64,000 nt of DNA from Alectoria sarmentosa (lineage: Eukaryota > Ascomycota > Lecanoromycetes > Lecanorales > Parmeliaceae): positions 1 to 64,000 of the forward strand of contig WOGZ01000130.1 in assembly GCA_009733775.1 (NCBI GenBank), written 5' to 3'. Of this stretch, positions 32,801-44,333 are shown in pieces. Each line of letters opens with the position of its first letter. The first letter of the stretch is position 1. The notes under the pieces were generated by a model. That model had not been told where the DNA came from, made no database searches, and saw only the letters and a program-made list of their open reading frames with translations. The translations under genes and the position numbers were made by a program.

Positions 32801-35800
32801 TGGTCAACGGAGCCGGCATTGATCGTGTTGCCGCAGTAGCACTCGTTGGAGTATTCTGTTGAGAGTTCGGAGTCAGCATATCTTCTTCCGGGCGGGTAAC
32901 GGAGGAGGGAGGGAGACAGGTTAAGGGAGTGAAAGAACCCTTCTACTCCCCGAGCCTGTCTCGTAATTCGGAACATGATACGAACAGGGAGTTCTGCTTG
33001 GAAGTATGCATACCGACGCCGAAGTAAGTATATCCTTGACAGGAAGCCTCACAACTTTCAACGGTGTTGCCGATGCCAGCTGGGATAGCGGGAGCCAGGC
33101 CAGATAACGCGCGACCGGCTGTAGCTTCCGAGTAGCAACCAATATAATTGTAGTTACCAGTCTGGTTGACGGTGATTGGTGCCCCGGTAGGCTGCGTGTC
33201 GTTTCCGGGGGTGTAGCGGGTTGCATCGTAGTAGACACTCAGGTAGCCACCGAAACCTCCGCAGACCTGAGTCGCATCACCAGCGCAGGAGAAGGTACAG
33301 AATGTTTCGGCGGCTTGGTAGAGGCTTGGTGGCGGTGTATCACCTAACCAGCATTCCGTTTGGTACTCGGTGCCGGCAAAAATGTAATTACCTGCCTGGG
33401 CTTCTGTTTGGCAAAGACCATTGGTATTCGAGCTGTTGTCGTACGGCTGGGTAGGAAGCAATCTTCCCGCAGGCGCATCATCGATGAAGCAACCGAGATA
33501 CGAGTAGATAGGCAAGCCCGAGGAATTGGTCGGTCCGACCTTTCGGCTTACGACCGTGCCCTGTATCTGAACGACGTGGACGCCAAAAGTCAAATCGTCT
33601 ATCGCCATGTTAGAAAGAGTTTATTCATTTCCTAGAGCGTTACGAACCTGTGTTCAAAGTCCAACTATTGGTGTAAACCTGATCTGGATTGTTCGGCGTT
33701 TCCGCGTTCGTGGCGAAGATGACCGTCCCGTACGCACACTGATCGACCGGGATTTGTTGTGACTCGTGCAAATCGGTAGGATCATCCAGACGGAAGACAC
33801 CATTTGGGGGCTTGCTTTTGGTGACTTCGAGTACCGAGCCACCGACGTCGCAAATACGGATTTGCAATGAAGGTGATGTCCCAGGAACGACGTCGCCAAA
33901 GTCCATGAGAAGGTTGCTTTGCGGCAACCAACCGCCTTCGCCATTACTGATGGAGAAGTTTGCAATAGATGCCGTAGAGGCGGAACCTTCCAAGATGATG
34001 TTCTGGGATCCTCCGTCGCTCCATACGTTGAAGAAGGATGCGTAATTGCCAGTTCCATTCACAGGAGTGAAGGTTGAGTCGACAGATATTTGGGCTCCGC
34101 CTAAAATGACCGTGCCCACCACAGGCAGATCGCTTGCTGTGAAGCCGTAACCAAGATCTTGCGTAGATCCACCAAACGTAGTGTTGGTCCAATCTATGTT
34201 GTCATCGTCGAGGTCATCAGTAGTGTATGCATAGCCAAGGATGGTGAGAGGGCTCAATCCCGCGTTGGTGATGGTAAAAGAGAGGGAATTTGTAGGAATA
34301 TCCTCGGGATAATCCAGGAGGACAAGCCCACTGTAGTCGACCGTGACTGGGGCTAGGACGAGGAAAGCATCCTGCGACACCTCTGTTCCCGTCAAGCTTA
34401 TAGGAAACGTTGTCGAGTACCCTCCTACCCCGTTGAGAGTGGTCAGAGTCAGTGCAGTACTTTTGACACCAGGTGAGACATTGCCGTATGACGCGTTTGC
34501 TGTGTCTCCATTCCGTGTTGTGGTAAGGTTCCAAGTGACGGGAAAGCTGAACGTGGTACCTGCCGGGACTAGTCCTTGTGGCAAGTTCGCAGCGCTGACC
34601 TGAAAGTTTGCATCGCCTGTGCTGACACTTGATATCTGATCGATGGCAATGATAGCTGTGCAATTTACAAGCTCGGTCTGGCTACTCCCGAGAGCCACAG
34701 TCCCAAAGTCGACTGGCGAAGTACAGTTCAGAGGCAAATTGACGGGAGATCCCAAACAATAGATGATCCCCTCAGCATCTGTGACATAAAGGCGAGTGTC
34801 CCCAAAAGCTGGGCGCTGGAACTTGTTCAATCCGTTGACTTGCGGCAGATTGATCGTCTTCATGGTACCATCCGAGTTCGGCACGGCATACCAAGCCCGC
34901 AAACCAGCGTCAGGATCACACATCCATAGGATAGCCGTACCAGATTTACCTTGATACGTGGTAATAGTTGGGATACCGACTCCAACGCGACCAGCAGAGA
35001 CTTCGGTAGTGGCGCCGACTTGGGTAAACAGTGGAACGCCGTTGCCGTCAAATCCAAGCTTGTACACGTACGTAGGATATCCGATGGGTGTCGAGTAGAT
35101 ATAGCCACCTTCAAGGGGATAGGATCCCGAGCCACCGAAGACAGCTTTGTTTGTCGTGATCGTCTGAATTACCCCATCGGTTCCCCCCGGGCCGTTTCTG
35201 TACCCACCCAGATTGTTGGCGTTGAGAATGTAAATCTTTCCGTTTTTACCAGCCGTCACGGCCATTTTAGTAACACCAGTGCCATAGAAAACAGTGGGAT
35301 CGAGGAGCGCGATACCACCGGAGCCAAAGTCCTGATCACCGCCGTCTAAATTCTGATAGTCGTAAGGCTGAAAATAGTCTGTCAGAAGCAGTTTACCGCC
35401 ATCACCGATGTTAAGATTGACCTATAGGTCTGTTAGTATTGCTTTGTCACAGATTCAGACGAGCACACATACACAAGCTTCACCCAGCGTTTGGCAGCCG
35501 CTGCTTCCCGAGGCAGACGCATCGACATTTTGGTGGCCATCTCCATTCCCAGATACCCAGAAGAGACGTTCACCGTCAGTCGATAGAGCCATTCCACTCA
35601 TCCAGATACCACCCTGACCTCCGCCAAGATTCTCGTTCCAGACGTTGGTCTGCGGAACCAGAGGTCCAGCTTCAGTAACGAAATTGGTCACAACTGTTTG
35701 TAGATTGATATCCACGCCAACGACTTGACCAGTGTAATTGAACAAATCACAGTGACCGCCGAAACCACCATAAACAACAGAGCCAATCATCGTCAAGGCT

Positions 35801-36496
35801 GGTCGCTGCAGGACGGTCCCCCCAACGAAATATTTCAGCGGATCATTGTCAGCCACAACGCCGTCGACCAAGAGTGGTGTAAAAGTGTCCGCCAAGGTAT
35901 TGATATCTACGCCGTGAAAGTAGTAGACTCCGTTGTAAGCGCCAGTGTCTCCCGCAGATCTGTAATTCGGGATATAAGTCTTGGAAAAAAAGTACACAAT
36001 GTCGCTGGTCGTATCTATGATTGGGGTCCCAATGATGCCAATGTAATTGGGGATATCAGTGCAAGGAATGTCGGACTGCAAGAATGGCGTATGGACCTGT
36101 CGGGAGTTGATGGGATCACCCGTCTTGGCATCTAGGGTCCGAATCCAATTCTGCGAAGATGCCAAGAATACAAGCTGGTTGCCACCGGCATTTGGTGTAT
36201 ACACCAGAGGCTTTGCGTAGAACTACGATAGATAAATTAGCAGCGGGTTTGACGTTTGACATGTTGTCCCGGATGACGAGCTCCGACGACCAGCTCACCT
36301 GTTCTTGGAAGTTGAATGGGACTTTCCAGAGCAAACCGAACTCGGCGCTATCAACGACGGCAGGATCCATGTTGTGATTTGGCAGATATCCTGATTGCGC
36401 TGGATCTGCATCTGAAGGGCTGTCCGTCGATGCAAAGCCCGAGACTTGTGGAAGCAAGGCCAACGCCGAAACGATGAGCCATGGTGAAAGTATCAT
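29817..36496 (-). CDS. giant secreted PQQ-type beta-propeller protein with seven WSC domains (about 2041 aa)
   Basis: Seven exons: 36496-36299, 36222-35473, 35421-33648, 33598-33014, 32855-32457, 32291-31343 and 31287-29817. All introns are GT..AG (49-165 nt) and frame stays open over 2041 codons. Residues 1-20 are a signal peptide. Residues about 50-640 contain Gly/Asp/Trp-rich blade-like repeats of the PQQ-binding-like propeller type; 640-900 look like beta-sandwich repeats. Seven WSC domains follow, each with YLGC/YIGC..., a C-x3-C pair, EY-x2-ECYCG and a final YCGG or ICG block, near 938, 1045, 1190, 1334, 1500, 1814 and 1918. A Ser/Thr-rich linker (about 1600-1811), probably O-mannosylated, separates domains five and six. 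WSC domains bind carbohydrate, so wall or polysaccharide attachment is likely. No GPI signal or C-terminal membrane segment is seen. Several introns fall inside WSC domains just before ECYCG. Confidence 0.88.
30620..30690 (-). repeat. 15-bp coding tandem repeat in the Ser/Thr linker
   Basis: About four near-identical 15-bp units (plus-strand GAAGATGGCGTGGTG) encode Pro-Ser-Ser-Thr-Thr on the minus strand. Copy number is likely to vary between strains. Confidence 0.85.
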
Positions 36497-39400
36497 GGCG
36501 AACGTGCCCCGCTGTACGTAATTTGCCTGTCAAGAACATATAAAACGCCAAGGCAGCAACGAATAGGCCGCTGGGCCAACGCAGAAGTAGATGGGGAGAG
36601 GCCTTTTGTACCTTTTTGATCCCTTGCATAAAGTCTGAGCGTGCCTGGATGTACCTGTCTCAGGGCGGCTCCATGCAGGATTCATCCCAATCTGGGGAGA
36701 TGATGTCAAGGGTCCATGGGCGAGGCTCCTGGCCTTAGCATCTTCGGACCAGCCACGATAGAGGTCGATGGTAGATGAATTGCATCTTGACAGCTTTCGG
36801 ACACGCCACATGGCCGGCGATAGCCATTGGAAGAGCTGGAGCCCGGCTAAAACACCTGCAGACAGTAGAGTCATGGTGGCTATAGAAATGCTCGCCATGG
36901 CCAAATGAGCGGGCCGCTTGAAAGATTACTCCTTGATCACTTCTTAGTACATGGTCCTACGTAGTATGGCTCGTGGGTGTCCCGGGTTAGTCATGTCACC
37001 TCGTGATAGATTTATGTGTTTGCAGGTTCATAGCGCACAGGATTGGTAGTTTGATGCCATGTCCGCCGTCCGAAGATGTCCAGCAGGGTTGAGAGGCTCG
37101 CATAAGCGAACTCGCAAATCACGTTCCTTGATAGGCCAACCAGGCAGAGGATTCCGTTAAGATACATGGCTACATCAAAGTCTGATCTGGACCGTTCCTC
37201 GGTCCTTCCCTACACGACGCCTGCATGAGCTGGGTTCAATCTTCCGTCGGACAGTAGCCGGACCGGGTTAGTGAGGGGGGGTCTTGGGGGCTCTTGGGGG
37301 CTGCCGTTTGCATGACGGACCAAGCGCCGGTGAATACGGTGAGAAGATTTTATTTATTTTCCTCATCGTATTGCTCAAGCATTTTTGGCCTATCTATCTG
37401 ATAGACTTGTCAGTTGTCCGATGCTAAGCTCGCTTACCAGCCAGGCATTTGCAAGAAATTGAGAATTCTCTCGTTCCCAACTTCCTGAATAACCGTTAGA
37501 TAAGACTCAATTTCTTGACCGGCGGGAGGAAAAGGTGGAGTGCAACGGAATCAAGTCCGCCCAACCAACTGCCCAGACATGGCGTGCCGCTCTATTTTGG
37601 GCATTTTGGGGCATCCCAGCAACCCTTTGATTTGCCCCGCCACAAAATCACCAATGCTTCGCTTTCCTCCATGATGACAGTCTATCAGGATGAGGATGAT
37701 CATTGGCTCGGAGATTCAAGGTTCAGCCACAGATCATCTCCCCCCGCCAAATCCATGTGGAGATGTATGAATTTTGAGTTACCCTCCACGATGAACATGG
37801 GGTTGGCGAATCTGTAAAGCATCATTTTGGCGCACGACCAGAATGCTGGGCTCGCGTGCTCTCAAAGTAAAAGTCTGTCAGACGGAAATCTAGAAGCCCA
37901 TCACAATCACGGCCTATGCCGCCTGTTTTGGCCCAAAGCAGATGCGCCAAGAGCGCCAAGAGCGCCAAGCCAATATTGCGGGAGGCTCTCCTAACTTCCA
38001 ACATACTCTTGGCCAATGAAACAGCTTTGAAGCTGCCCTGCACTTCTGCACTTCTGCACTTCTGCACTTCTCCACTTGACGGGATGTTCAAGTTCAAGCA
38101 ACCCAACCCCACAAAGATAATAAAATATGCCTTCGGCTGACGGCTCATCAACTGACCGCTCTTCATGCAAGCAATCATCTTCGGCTGTCTAGCTTCACAC
38201 AAAGGCCGACTTATGACATAAACGGCTAGATGCGGGTCAGCTCGGGGAAGACAAGGACTACGTCCAACCATGGCCTGTTGATACGACTGATGGCGTTGAT
38301 ACGACTTGTTGCGTCCAAAGATGATTCACGACTGATGAGAGGTCCTTCGGGCTCCTTCGCCTCTGCGTTGATACGCTCGCTTGCATGTGCGCAAACTGCG
38401 AATCCAGGCGGGGGATGACTTCTCCAGACGTGGCTTGTCAATAAGCGGATCCGAGTACCTAATGAGCAGATGGAGGTGCGGAGCATGCGCCTGTATCGTG
38501 TTGCCTGCAGACTGCAGGAACCCTTGGATGATCCCGTCGGATCTTTCATGCAAGCCATGGTAGCCCCCACGTGTTGTGTCTGGACCAAGCCAGCCTAACC
38601 GGGGAGTCAGCCAAGGGCTCGTGAGTGCTACTCGACATGCTCCTCTGACGTTAGTCTTTCCGCCAAGGAAGGTGGCTACATCCTATCGTTGGCCGCCATT
38701 GACACTGAAGGCTCTTTCGATGCGTCGGGCCAAGGAAGCGTCACCCACAAAGATGGCTACATACTTCCTGGAAAGGAATTGGGCTGATGACGGTGGGAGG
38801 ACGAGAGAAAAGGGTGGCTGTGATCGTGAGGCAGGTGACTCTCTTTACAAATCACAGACTGCAGGAACCCTCCCTGGCTTCTGCAGGAACCGCCAGACAA
38901 CAACCCGAAAAGATGACTCGATGCGAGCCCATCTCAGTCTCTGCAAGTAGTAGAGCCAAGCGAGCCCTCAAGCATCAACCCCGGACTAGATAGATCCTTT
39001 CGATCTAAGACGGGGGAGAAAATCCATGCCATCATCCAGCAATTGAGGCTGATCTTGGTCTAGGCAAGTGAGTTATTTTCCTTGATGAGTATGGGAACAC
39101 GCACACACACACGCACACACTGCTCTCTGATGCGCGGCGCCTATTTCGCCCATGCGGCAAGCCTAGATGAATGGTCCGTTCTGAGGGTGTGGGCTAGCAG
39201 AGGTAAGGCCTGAGCCGAGAGGAATTGTAGGTACGCGCTGTCACCTGCTCACCTGCACTTATGTAGCTTTTTCGGAATGAACGGCTTTCGTGCAAGCCAT
39301 CATTGCTGCTTGCGGACAGTGACGCTGACATGGCTGCCACACTTCCATTTTAGGTAATAGTAGCGGCTCTTCAGAGGACCCAGCCTTTTCTTCGCCTCCG

Positions 39401-39758
39401 TTTTACACATGAGAGAATTAGTGCGTGCAGAAAATGATGCGACCTTTTCGAGAAAAGTCATGATTCATGTTCCTTTGGCGGACCAAATATTGCCATCGAA
39501 CAGGGGCATTGAAATCAGCTGGATGGGGCCACGCAGACGAATCCAGATGCATCTCTGTCTCCAAGAATAGGAGTCCGGCCGTGGGAGACTTGAGCAGGAG
39601 GGAGATGCTGTGGGGTGGCAAAGCTACGTTTCCAGAAGCCATGTCCACGAAGCAAGCAAAATGCCAGTGCTTGCTGAAGAGTCTATTTGCCCTTTTTCCA
39701 ATCTGTCTTCCTCCTCTACAGGACTTGTCTCGTCTCTCTCATCGCCACTTTTCTCCGC
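36497..39758. other. 3.3-kb region without a convincing gene
   Basis: The first few hundred bases are the promoter side of the WSC gene. Short tandem repeats occur at 37942-37968 (GCGCCAAGA, three copies) and 38040-38072 (CTTCTGCA-type, four copies). CA-dinucleotide repeats lie at 39100-39120. The phrase GACTGCAGGAACCC appears at 38511 and 38861. Frames up to 149 codons exist but are Arg/Ser-rich without motifs. Confidence 0.45.
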
Positions 39759-40062
39759 TTACGTAGGACGGCTCATTCCCCTGAGCTTCCTCCCATGTCT
39801 GACGAAAGCCGCTGGAGTAATACGAGACATCGTCGCAATGGCCGCAAAGACAATCGGTGCTAGATTACCCTCCAAGCAACTGTACACCAGTGTACGTGAA
39901 AGACGGAGGTACCGCAGCCAAGGTCGTGCGGAATAGGCTGAGAGCTGCATAAGCTGATGCTGCATAAGATGCGTACGAGTCAGTCAGATAGCCAAATAGG
40001 ATGTAAGAAAGGTCGTTGGTCGCGTGGCCGACAAGCAACAGTGCGGCCATGAAGAGGGACAA
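39759..40062 (-). pseudogene. C-terminal remnant of an MFS (drug:H+ antiporter-like) transporter
   Basis: On the minus strand the frame from 40062 encodes two hydrophobic segments with YLTDSYASYAASAYAALSLFR, a motif typical of the tenth to eleventh membrane spans of DHA1-type fungal MFS proteins, and SFTYTGVQLLGG before a stop at about 39865. Shifting by one base in the GGAGGG run at about 39878 continues as NLAPIVFAAIATMSRITPAAFVRHGRKLR, the usual C-terminal end. So the last two spans and tail are present but frameshifted. The preceding ten spans are not readable upstream (40063-40560). An inactive fragment. Confidence 0.58.
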
Positions 40063-41307
40063 TACATGCGAAGAGCCGGATACCGATGGCCAGGCCGGGG
40101 TAGACTGTGAGTAAAGATCTGACCTTGGATTCGGGGCGGACGGAACGTTATCCTTGCGTAGCGGATGAGAAGGCCTCTGCCTGTATGAACAAGGACGAAT
40201 GTCGTTCAGTCGGTCAAGTAGAATGGGATGGAAGGATAGAGATAATATCGTGGACTCAGCGAAGCCAGACCCTGTGAATACGACAGACAGTAAAACCTCC
40301 GCCGAGTACCTAGATCAGGCCGAAGGATATAGTTCAATGACGCGGGTCCATATCCCCGAGCACCAGCATTATGGAAAGGCCTCTTCATCTCCATCTCCAC
40401 TGTCACCGCAGACATCATCGGACCGCCAAGATGCCTCCGATGAGCCCAACGAGTCCAACCAAGGAGCCAAGGGACTAGGCGCCCGTGGCTCCTCCATCAA
40501 GAACCTGGAGGAATGTAAAAGATTCGCAAAGCGGTCGCGGATATGCTACTTTCATTCAACATATTGACCGAGACCATAAAGCGGAATGATGGAGAGTTCG
40601 TGCTCCTCGTGGCGTTGAGTTGAGGAGAAACTGTTCCACTAACGTAAGTGAAACAAGGCTTTCATTGCTTTGCTGCTTTACATCATGACGCAATTCCTTT
40701 GGCTCACGTGTGTACATTCTGACATTCTGGATTCCTTTGCCAAAATCAACCTTGTTGCGTCCTCAGACGATTTTCTCTGAAGCAGGCACATAGTCCGGTC
40801 TCAGCTCCCAAAACGAGGGCTGACTGGCAAACCGAACTGTGAACAAGAGCTTACAATTCTGGCGTCAAATGGATGTCTCCCGATCTAGACCTTACAGGCG
40901 AGCTCATCGAAGGAAGCCTCTTCACTTTCATCTTCGCAGGTGCCGTCGCGCCTCTAATCTTCGCGCCCTGCTGCGCGCTTAATAGTGACACATCGAAGCA
41001 CAGCTCTGGCAGGTATCGGGACGACTAATTAGACCAAAGGTGATTGAGTCTGTTGTCTCCGTCATGCGTAATGATCTCCTTGGTCCGACAAAACGAAGAG
41101 GTGCAGAGACTGTTCGAATTCCCCATAGGTTTACCGACTGCGTGGTATTTGCGATAGTTGCGCCAAATTCGGTTTGAAAAGTACCGCACACTAGAGAAAT
41201 CCCTCATCAATGGTTCCACAAGACACTAACAATTGAGAAACATTTGCCAGGAGGAACGACTGAGGCAACAAAAGCCCAAGCAACACATCAGCAACCCCTC
41301 TGATACA
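40063..41307. other. no gene recognised
   Basis: A plus-strand frame at 40199-40567 (122 codons, Ser/Asp/Gln-rich) is polar and without motif. It overlaps where the missing N-terminal part of the MFS remnant would lie on the other strand. I do not call it. Confidence 0.4.
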
Positions 41308-41790
41308 ATGGAGATCAACAGCCCAGTATCCTTCAACAACAACTCTCTCGCCCTGGCCCCCACCGCCCTCCAACCCCGCCATCTCCCCTTCGCCCCCTTA
41401 ATCGCTTGGGCCCGCGCCGTCGAGCGACTAGGCCTCATCCTCGCCCTCCCCGTCGTCGTCGCCCTCCAGTGCCTCGCCTGCATCGCCCTCGCCCGCCTCT
41501 TCAAGCAAATCCTAGACAACGTCGTCACCATATGGGCCAACAGCCCCCCTTATAACCAGATCGTGCTCGAAGCGGGTAACATGAGGATCGAATTTGGCTG
41601 CTCCGGGGAACCGGTTCCGTTGGAATTCGTTGCCGAATTCGCGGCTAGTCATCTGGATGCGGTGGAGAGAGGGTTCGCGCCGGCTTTTGCGAGGGAGTGG
41701 TGGTGGGATAGGGCGGGGAGTGGGAGGGTTTGTTATGCGGGGATCAGGGTTGTGGAGGGTGGCGGGGTGGCGGTACCGCCGTTGAATTAG
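41308..41790 (+). CDS. hypothetical protein with one hydrophobic segment (160 aa)
   Basis: Single exon starting MEINSPV; an in-frame upstream ATG at 41233 would add 25 polar residues, but the ATG at 41308 is closer to the hydrophobic part. Residues about 42-68 form a long aliphatic segment (LILALPVVVALQCLACIALA), probably a membrane span. After it comes a compact domain with MRIEFGCSGEPVP, then FAREWWWDRAGSGRVCYAGIRVVEGG. These blocks look conserved-protein-like, but I do not recognise the family. Codon third positions are C-rich in the first half and G-rich in the second. Function unknown. Confidence 0.55.
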   Translation: MEINSPVSFNNNSLALAPTALQPRHLPFAPLIAWARAVERLGLILALPVVVALQCLACIALARLFKQILDNVVTIWANSPPYNQIVLEAGNMRIEFGCSGEPVPLEFVAEFAASHLDAVERGFAPAFAREWWWDRAGSGRVCYAGIRVVEGGGVAVPPLN

Positions 41791-42596
41791 ACCTTGCATG
41801 ATGAGCCCAAAAGTCCGGCAAATCCAGTAGAGACTGGTCGTGTATAGCCTGTAGTTTGACCTCTAAGATGGGCCATCTGAGCCAGATACGTACTGCTTAA
41901 GTTTGCTTCATTCATGGCATCTCCGCACCCTTGAGAGCAAGCGTGCGTCCACACTAATCCTCTCCATGAGATTGAGTTTCATGATGCCAAGGCTGCATAT
42001 TCTGGCGCGTGGCTTGTTATAGTGACTTTTGTCAAGCCTATGGTCAACACCACACAATTTTATCGAGGCATGAGACGAAGCTTCTAGATGTTTTTTAATC
42101 TTTACACTTCTGGAGGCAAGCGTAGACGTAGCACTCACTGTCTGGCAAGATTTTCATTTTCCCATCGGTCTACTATGCTGGCTCAAGTGTGCGTCATGTT
42201 TGAGGGTAATGGTTTCTGTGGTTTGTTGCTGTGAGGTGGTTTCCCTGCAAACACTGATGAAAAGATGAAGAAGGAAGGATGAAAGATGAAGGATGATTGC
42301 CTTGGTTTAGGTTTTGGCACGCTAGCCGGCTAGGGCGGTGGGAATTTTGGCATTTGTGCACCGGCCGGAGCGCCGAGATCCGTCGCCTTATGCCAAGAAA
42401 TCAAGTTATTCGTCGCAATTTTTCACTGTATTGATCAAGACTTCTTCCCTCGCATTGCAGTCATTCATTGTAACTACCCTGCACTGAACTTTCCGTAGAC
42501 ATTATACAGTTTCCACAGCCGCTGAAACAACATACACTCCTTTTCATTATATATCCTTTTCCAATCGAGATAGATTGAATATATCTATAGCCAATC
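41791..42596. other. intergenic, promoter of the MDR gene at the right end
   Basis: No convincing frame. AAGATGAAG-type short repeats lie near 42255-42290, and ATAT-rich sequence precedes the start at 42597. Confidence 0.5.
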
Positions 42597-43655
42597 ATGT
42601 CATCATCATCATCCATCCCCACAACAATGAAAGCATGGCAATTCTCCCAGGTCACCGGCGGCCTCGAAAAGAACCTCAAACTCAACAGTACCGCCTCGTT
42701 GCCGCCTAGTGCCAACTCGCTGGCAGCAGATCAAGTGCTCGTCCAAGTCTTGTCGGCCACTCTCAACCCCATCGACTACAAACTCGCTCAAATACCCGTT
42801 CTCGGCAATCTCATCATCAAAAAACCCGCTTCTCCAGGTCTTGATTATTCCGGCCGCGTCATAGCCAGCGGCGCCAACTCCAAAAAGATCTCTTCCGAAG
42901 ATCTGAAGCCTGGCCAGTTGGTGTTTGGAAGGCTAGACGCTCCCACGCAGTTTGGCACTCTCGCCGAGTACACCGTTGTGCCAAGAGCAGGCTGTGTGCC
43001 TGTCGCTCAGGGATTGAGTCCTGATGATGCGGCTTGCATTGGCACCGCAGCTCTGACGGCTTACCAATGCATCGTCCCGAATGTCAAGTCTGGTGATCGG
43101 GTCTTCATCAACGGTGGCAGTGGCGGGGTAGGCAGTTTCGGTATTCAACTCGCCAAAGTCAAGGGCTGCTACGTCGTCACCAGCTGCTCTGGCCTCAACG
43201 TCGAGCTGTGCAAGTCTCTTGGCGCAGATCAAGTCGTTGACTACAAGAGTACGGATGTGGTGGCCGAACTGAAGAAGATGCAGAAGTTCGATTTGGTCGT
43301 TGACAACGTCGGCACGCCGAGTGAAATGTACTGGCGAGCTCACGACTTCACGAACGCAGGGATCAAGTACGTACAAGTTGGCGGAGGATTGAGCCTCGGC
43401 GAAATCTACAATTTGTTGACTCGGATGATGTGGCCTGCTTTCCTTGGCGGTGGGAAGAGACCCTTTCAATTCCTGGGGCTGGCCAACAACTATGACCAAT
43501 TCAAGGAGATTGGCGAGTGGATGGCGCAGGGCAAGGTCAAGGCTTTGGTTGATGAAGTGTACGGCATGGAGGACAAGGGACCCGTCAGAGCCTTTGAGAG
43601 ATTGAAGACGGGGCGCTCGAAGGGGAAGATCGTCGTAAGGATTGCAGAGCCGTAA
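42597..43655 (+). CDS. zinc-independent MDR oxidoreductase (quinone reductase/zeta-crystallin-like)
   Basis: Single exon, 352 aa, normal for the medium-chain dehydrogenase/reductase family. The N-terminal GroES-like domain has TLNPIDYKLA and GLDYSGRVIASG. The nucleotide-binding domain starts near residue 168 with NGGSGGVGSFGIQLAK, the GGxGxVG variant typical of NADPH-dependent quinone reductases and enoyl reductases. The catalytic and structural zinc cysteines of alcohol dehydrogenases are absent. Expected reaction: NADPH-dependent reduction of quinones or alpha,beta-unsaturated carbonyls; the substrate is unknown. A short poly-Ser start is encoded by a TCA repeat; an alternative start is Met-11. 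No neighbouring polyketide genes suggest a trans-acting enoyl reductase role. Confidence 0.88.
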   Translation: MSSSSSIPTTMKAWQFSQVTGGLEKNLKLNSTASLPPSANSLAADQVLVQVLSATLNPIDYKLAQIPVLGNLIIKKPASPGLDYSGRVIASGANSKKISSEDLKPGQLVFGRLDAPTQFGTLAEYTVVPRAGCVPVAQGLSPDDAACIGTAALTAYQCIVPNVKSGDRVFINGGSGGVGSFGIQLAKVKGCYVVTSCSGLNVELCKSLGADQVVDYKSTDVVAELKKMQKFDLVVDNVGTPSEMYWRAHDFTNAGIKYVQVGGGLSLGEIYNLLTRMMWPAFLGGGKRPFQFLGLANNYDQFKEIGEWMAQGKVKALVDEVYGMEDKGPVRAFERLKTGRSKGKIVVRIAEP

Positions 43656-44261
43656 AAGAGATGAGATTGAGTTGGTTCGTCCTCTCAGCGAGGAAGGAGT
43701 CTCTCGATTGGCGCATCCCGAGAGCAGCGTTTGAAGCAAACACAACGTCCGAATCTGGAGAATTCTTACCCGATCGTGATGTTTCTGCCTCACGAGTAGC
43801 GGAGTATTGGACGCAACTTGTCTAGGAGTCGGGAGATCCGCGTGCTGTGTGTAAATACATATACATATATAGGCAATTATTTCGCTCTGTTCTCTCCATA
43901 TTACTCACCTAAATTTCTTGCTTACGTCTCGCAACATTCTCCTTATGCCAGCGACATCTCAACCTCGTCCCATACTTCCAGCTAGAAATGTTGCGCGACG
44001 TTGAAAGTCCCCGGATCCTTCGGATCAAATGTGTCAGATGAAATTGATAGGTCGCTCCTCGACGGGACTATCTATGTATTGACGGTACTTCAATCTAGAG
44101 GAGGTATTATCATAATCCAAACCCCCTTGAGATGTTCCAAATGATGACTCAATTGCAGCCTTGCATTCGAGGCACCTTGCGCCATCATTGCCAGACTCCT
44201 ATGGTTTCCGATAGGCATCTATGGGACTTTTCCGATGGCAGCGGATCTGGTGTGTAGATGG

Positions 44262-44263
44262 TG

Positions 44264-44298
<35 letters not shown>
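44262..44298. repeat. (TATC)n microsatellite
   Basis: About nine tandem TATC/ATCT units, just downstream of the ArsH-like gene's stop. Confidence 0.9.
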
Positions 44299-44333
44299 AA
44301 GTCGTGTCTATTAAGAACTCTTCCGTGTCAGAT

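Noticed and set aside
33598..33608. ATG at 33608 (minus) as a separate gene start for the WSC part
   Set aside because: It lies in a 49-nt intron at the branch site (TTCTAACATGG); splicing gives an in-frame TLNTDDLTFGV junction.
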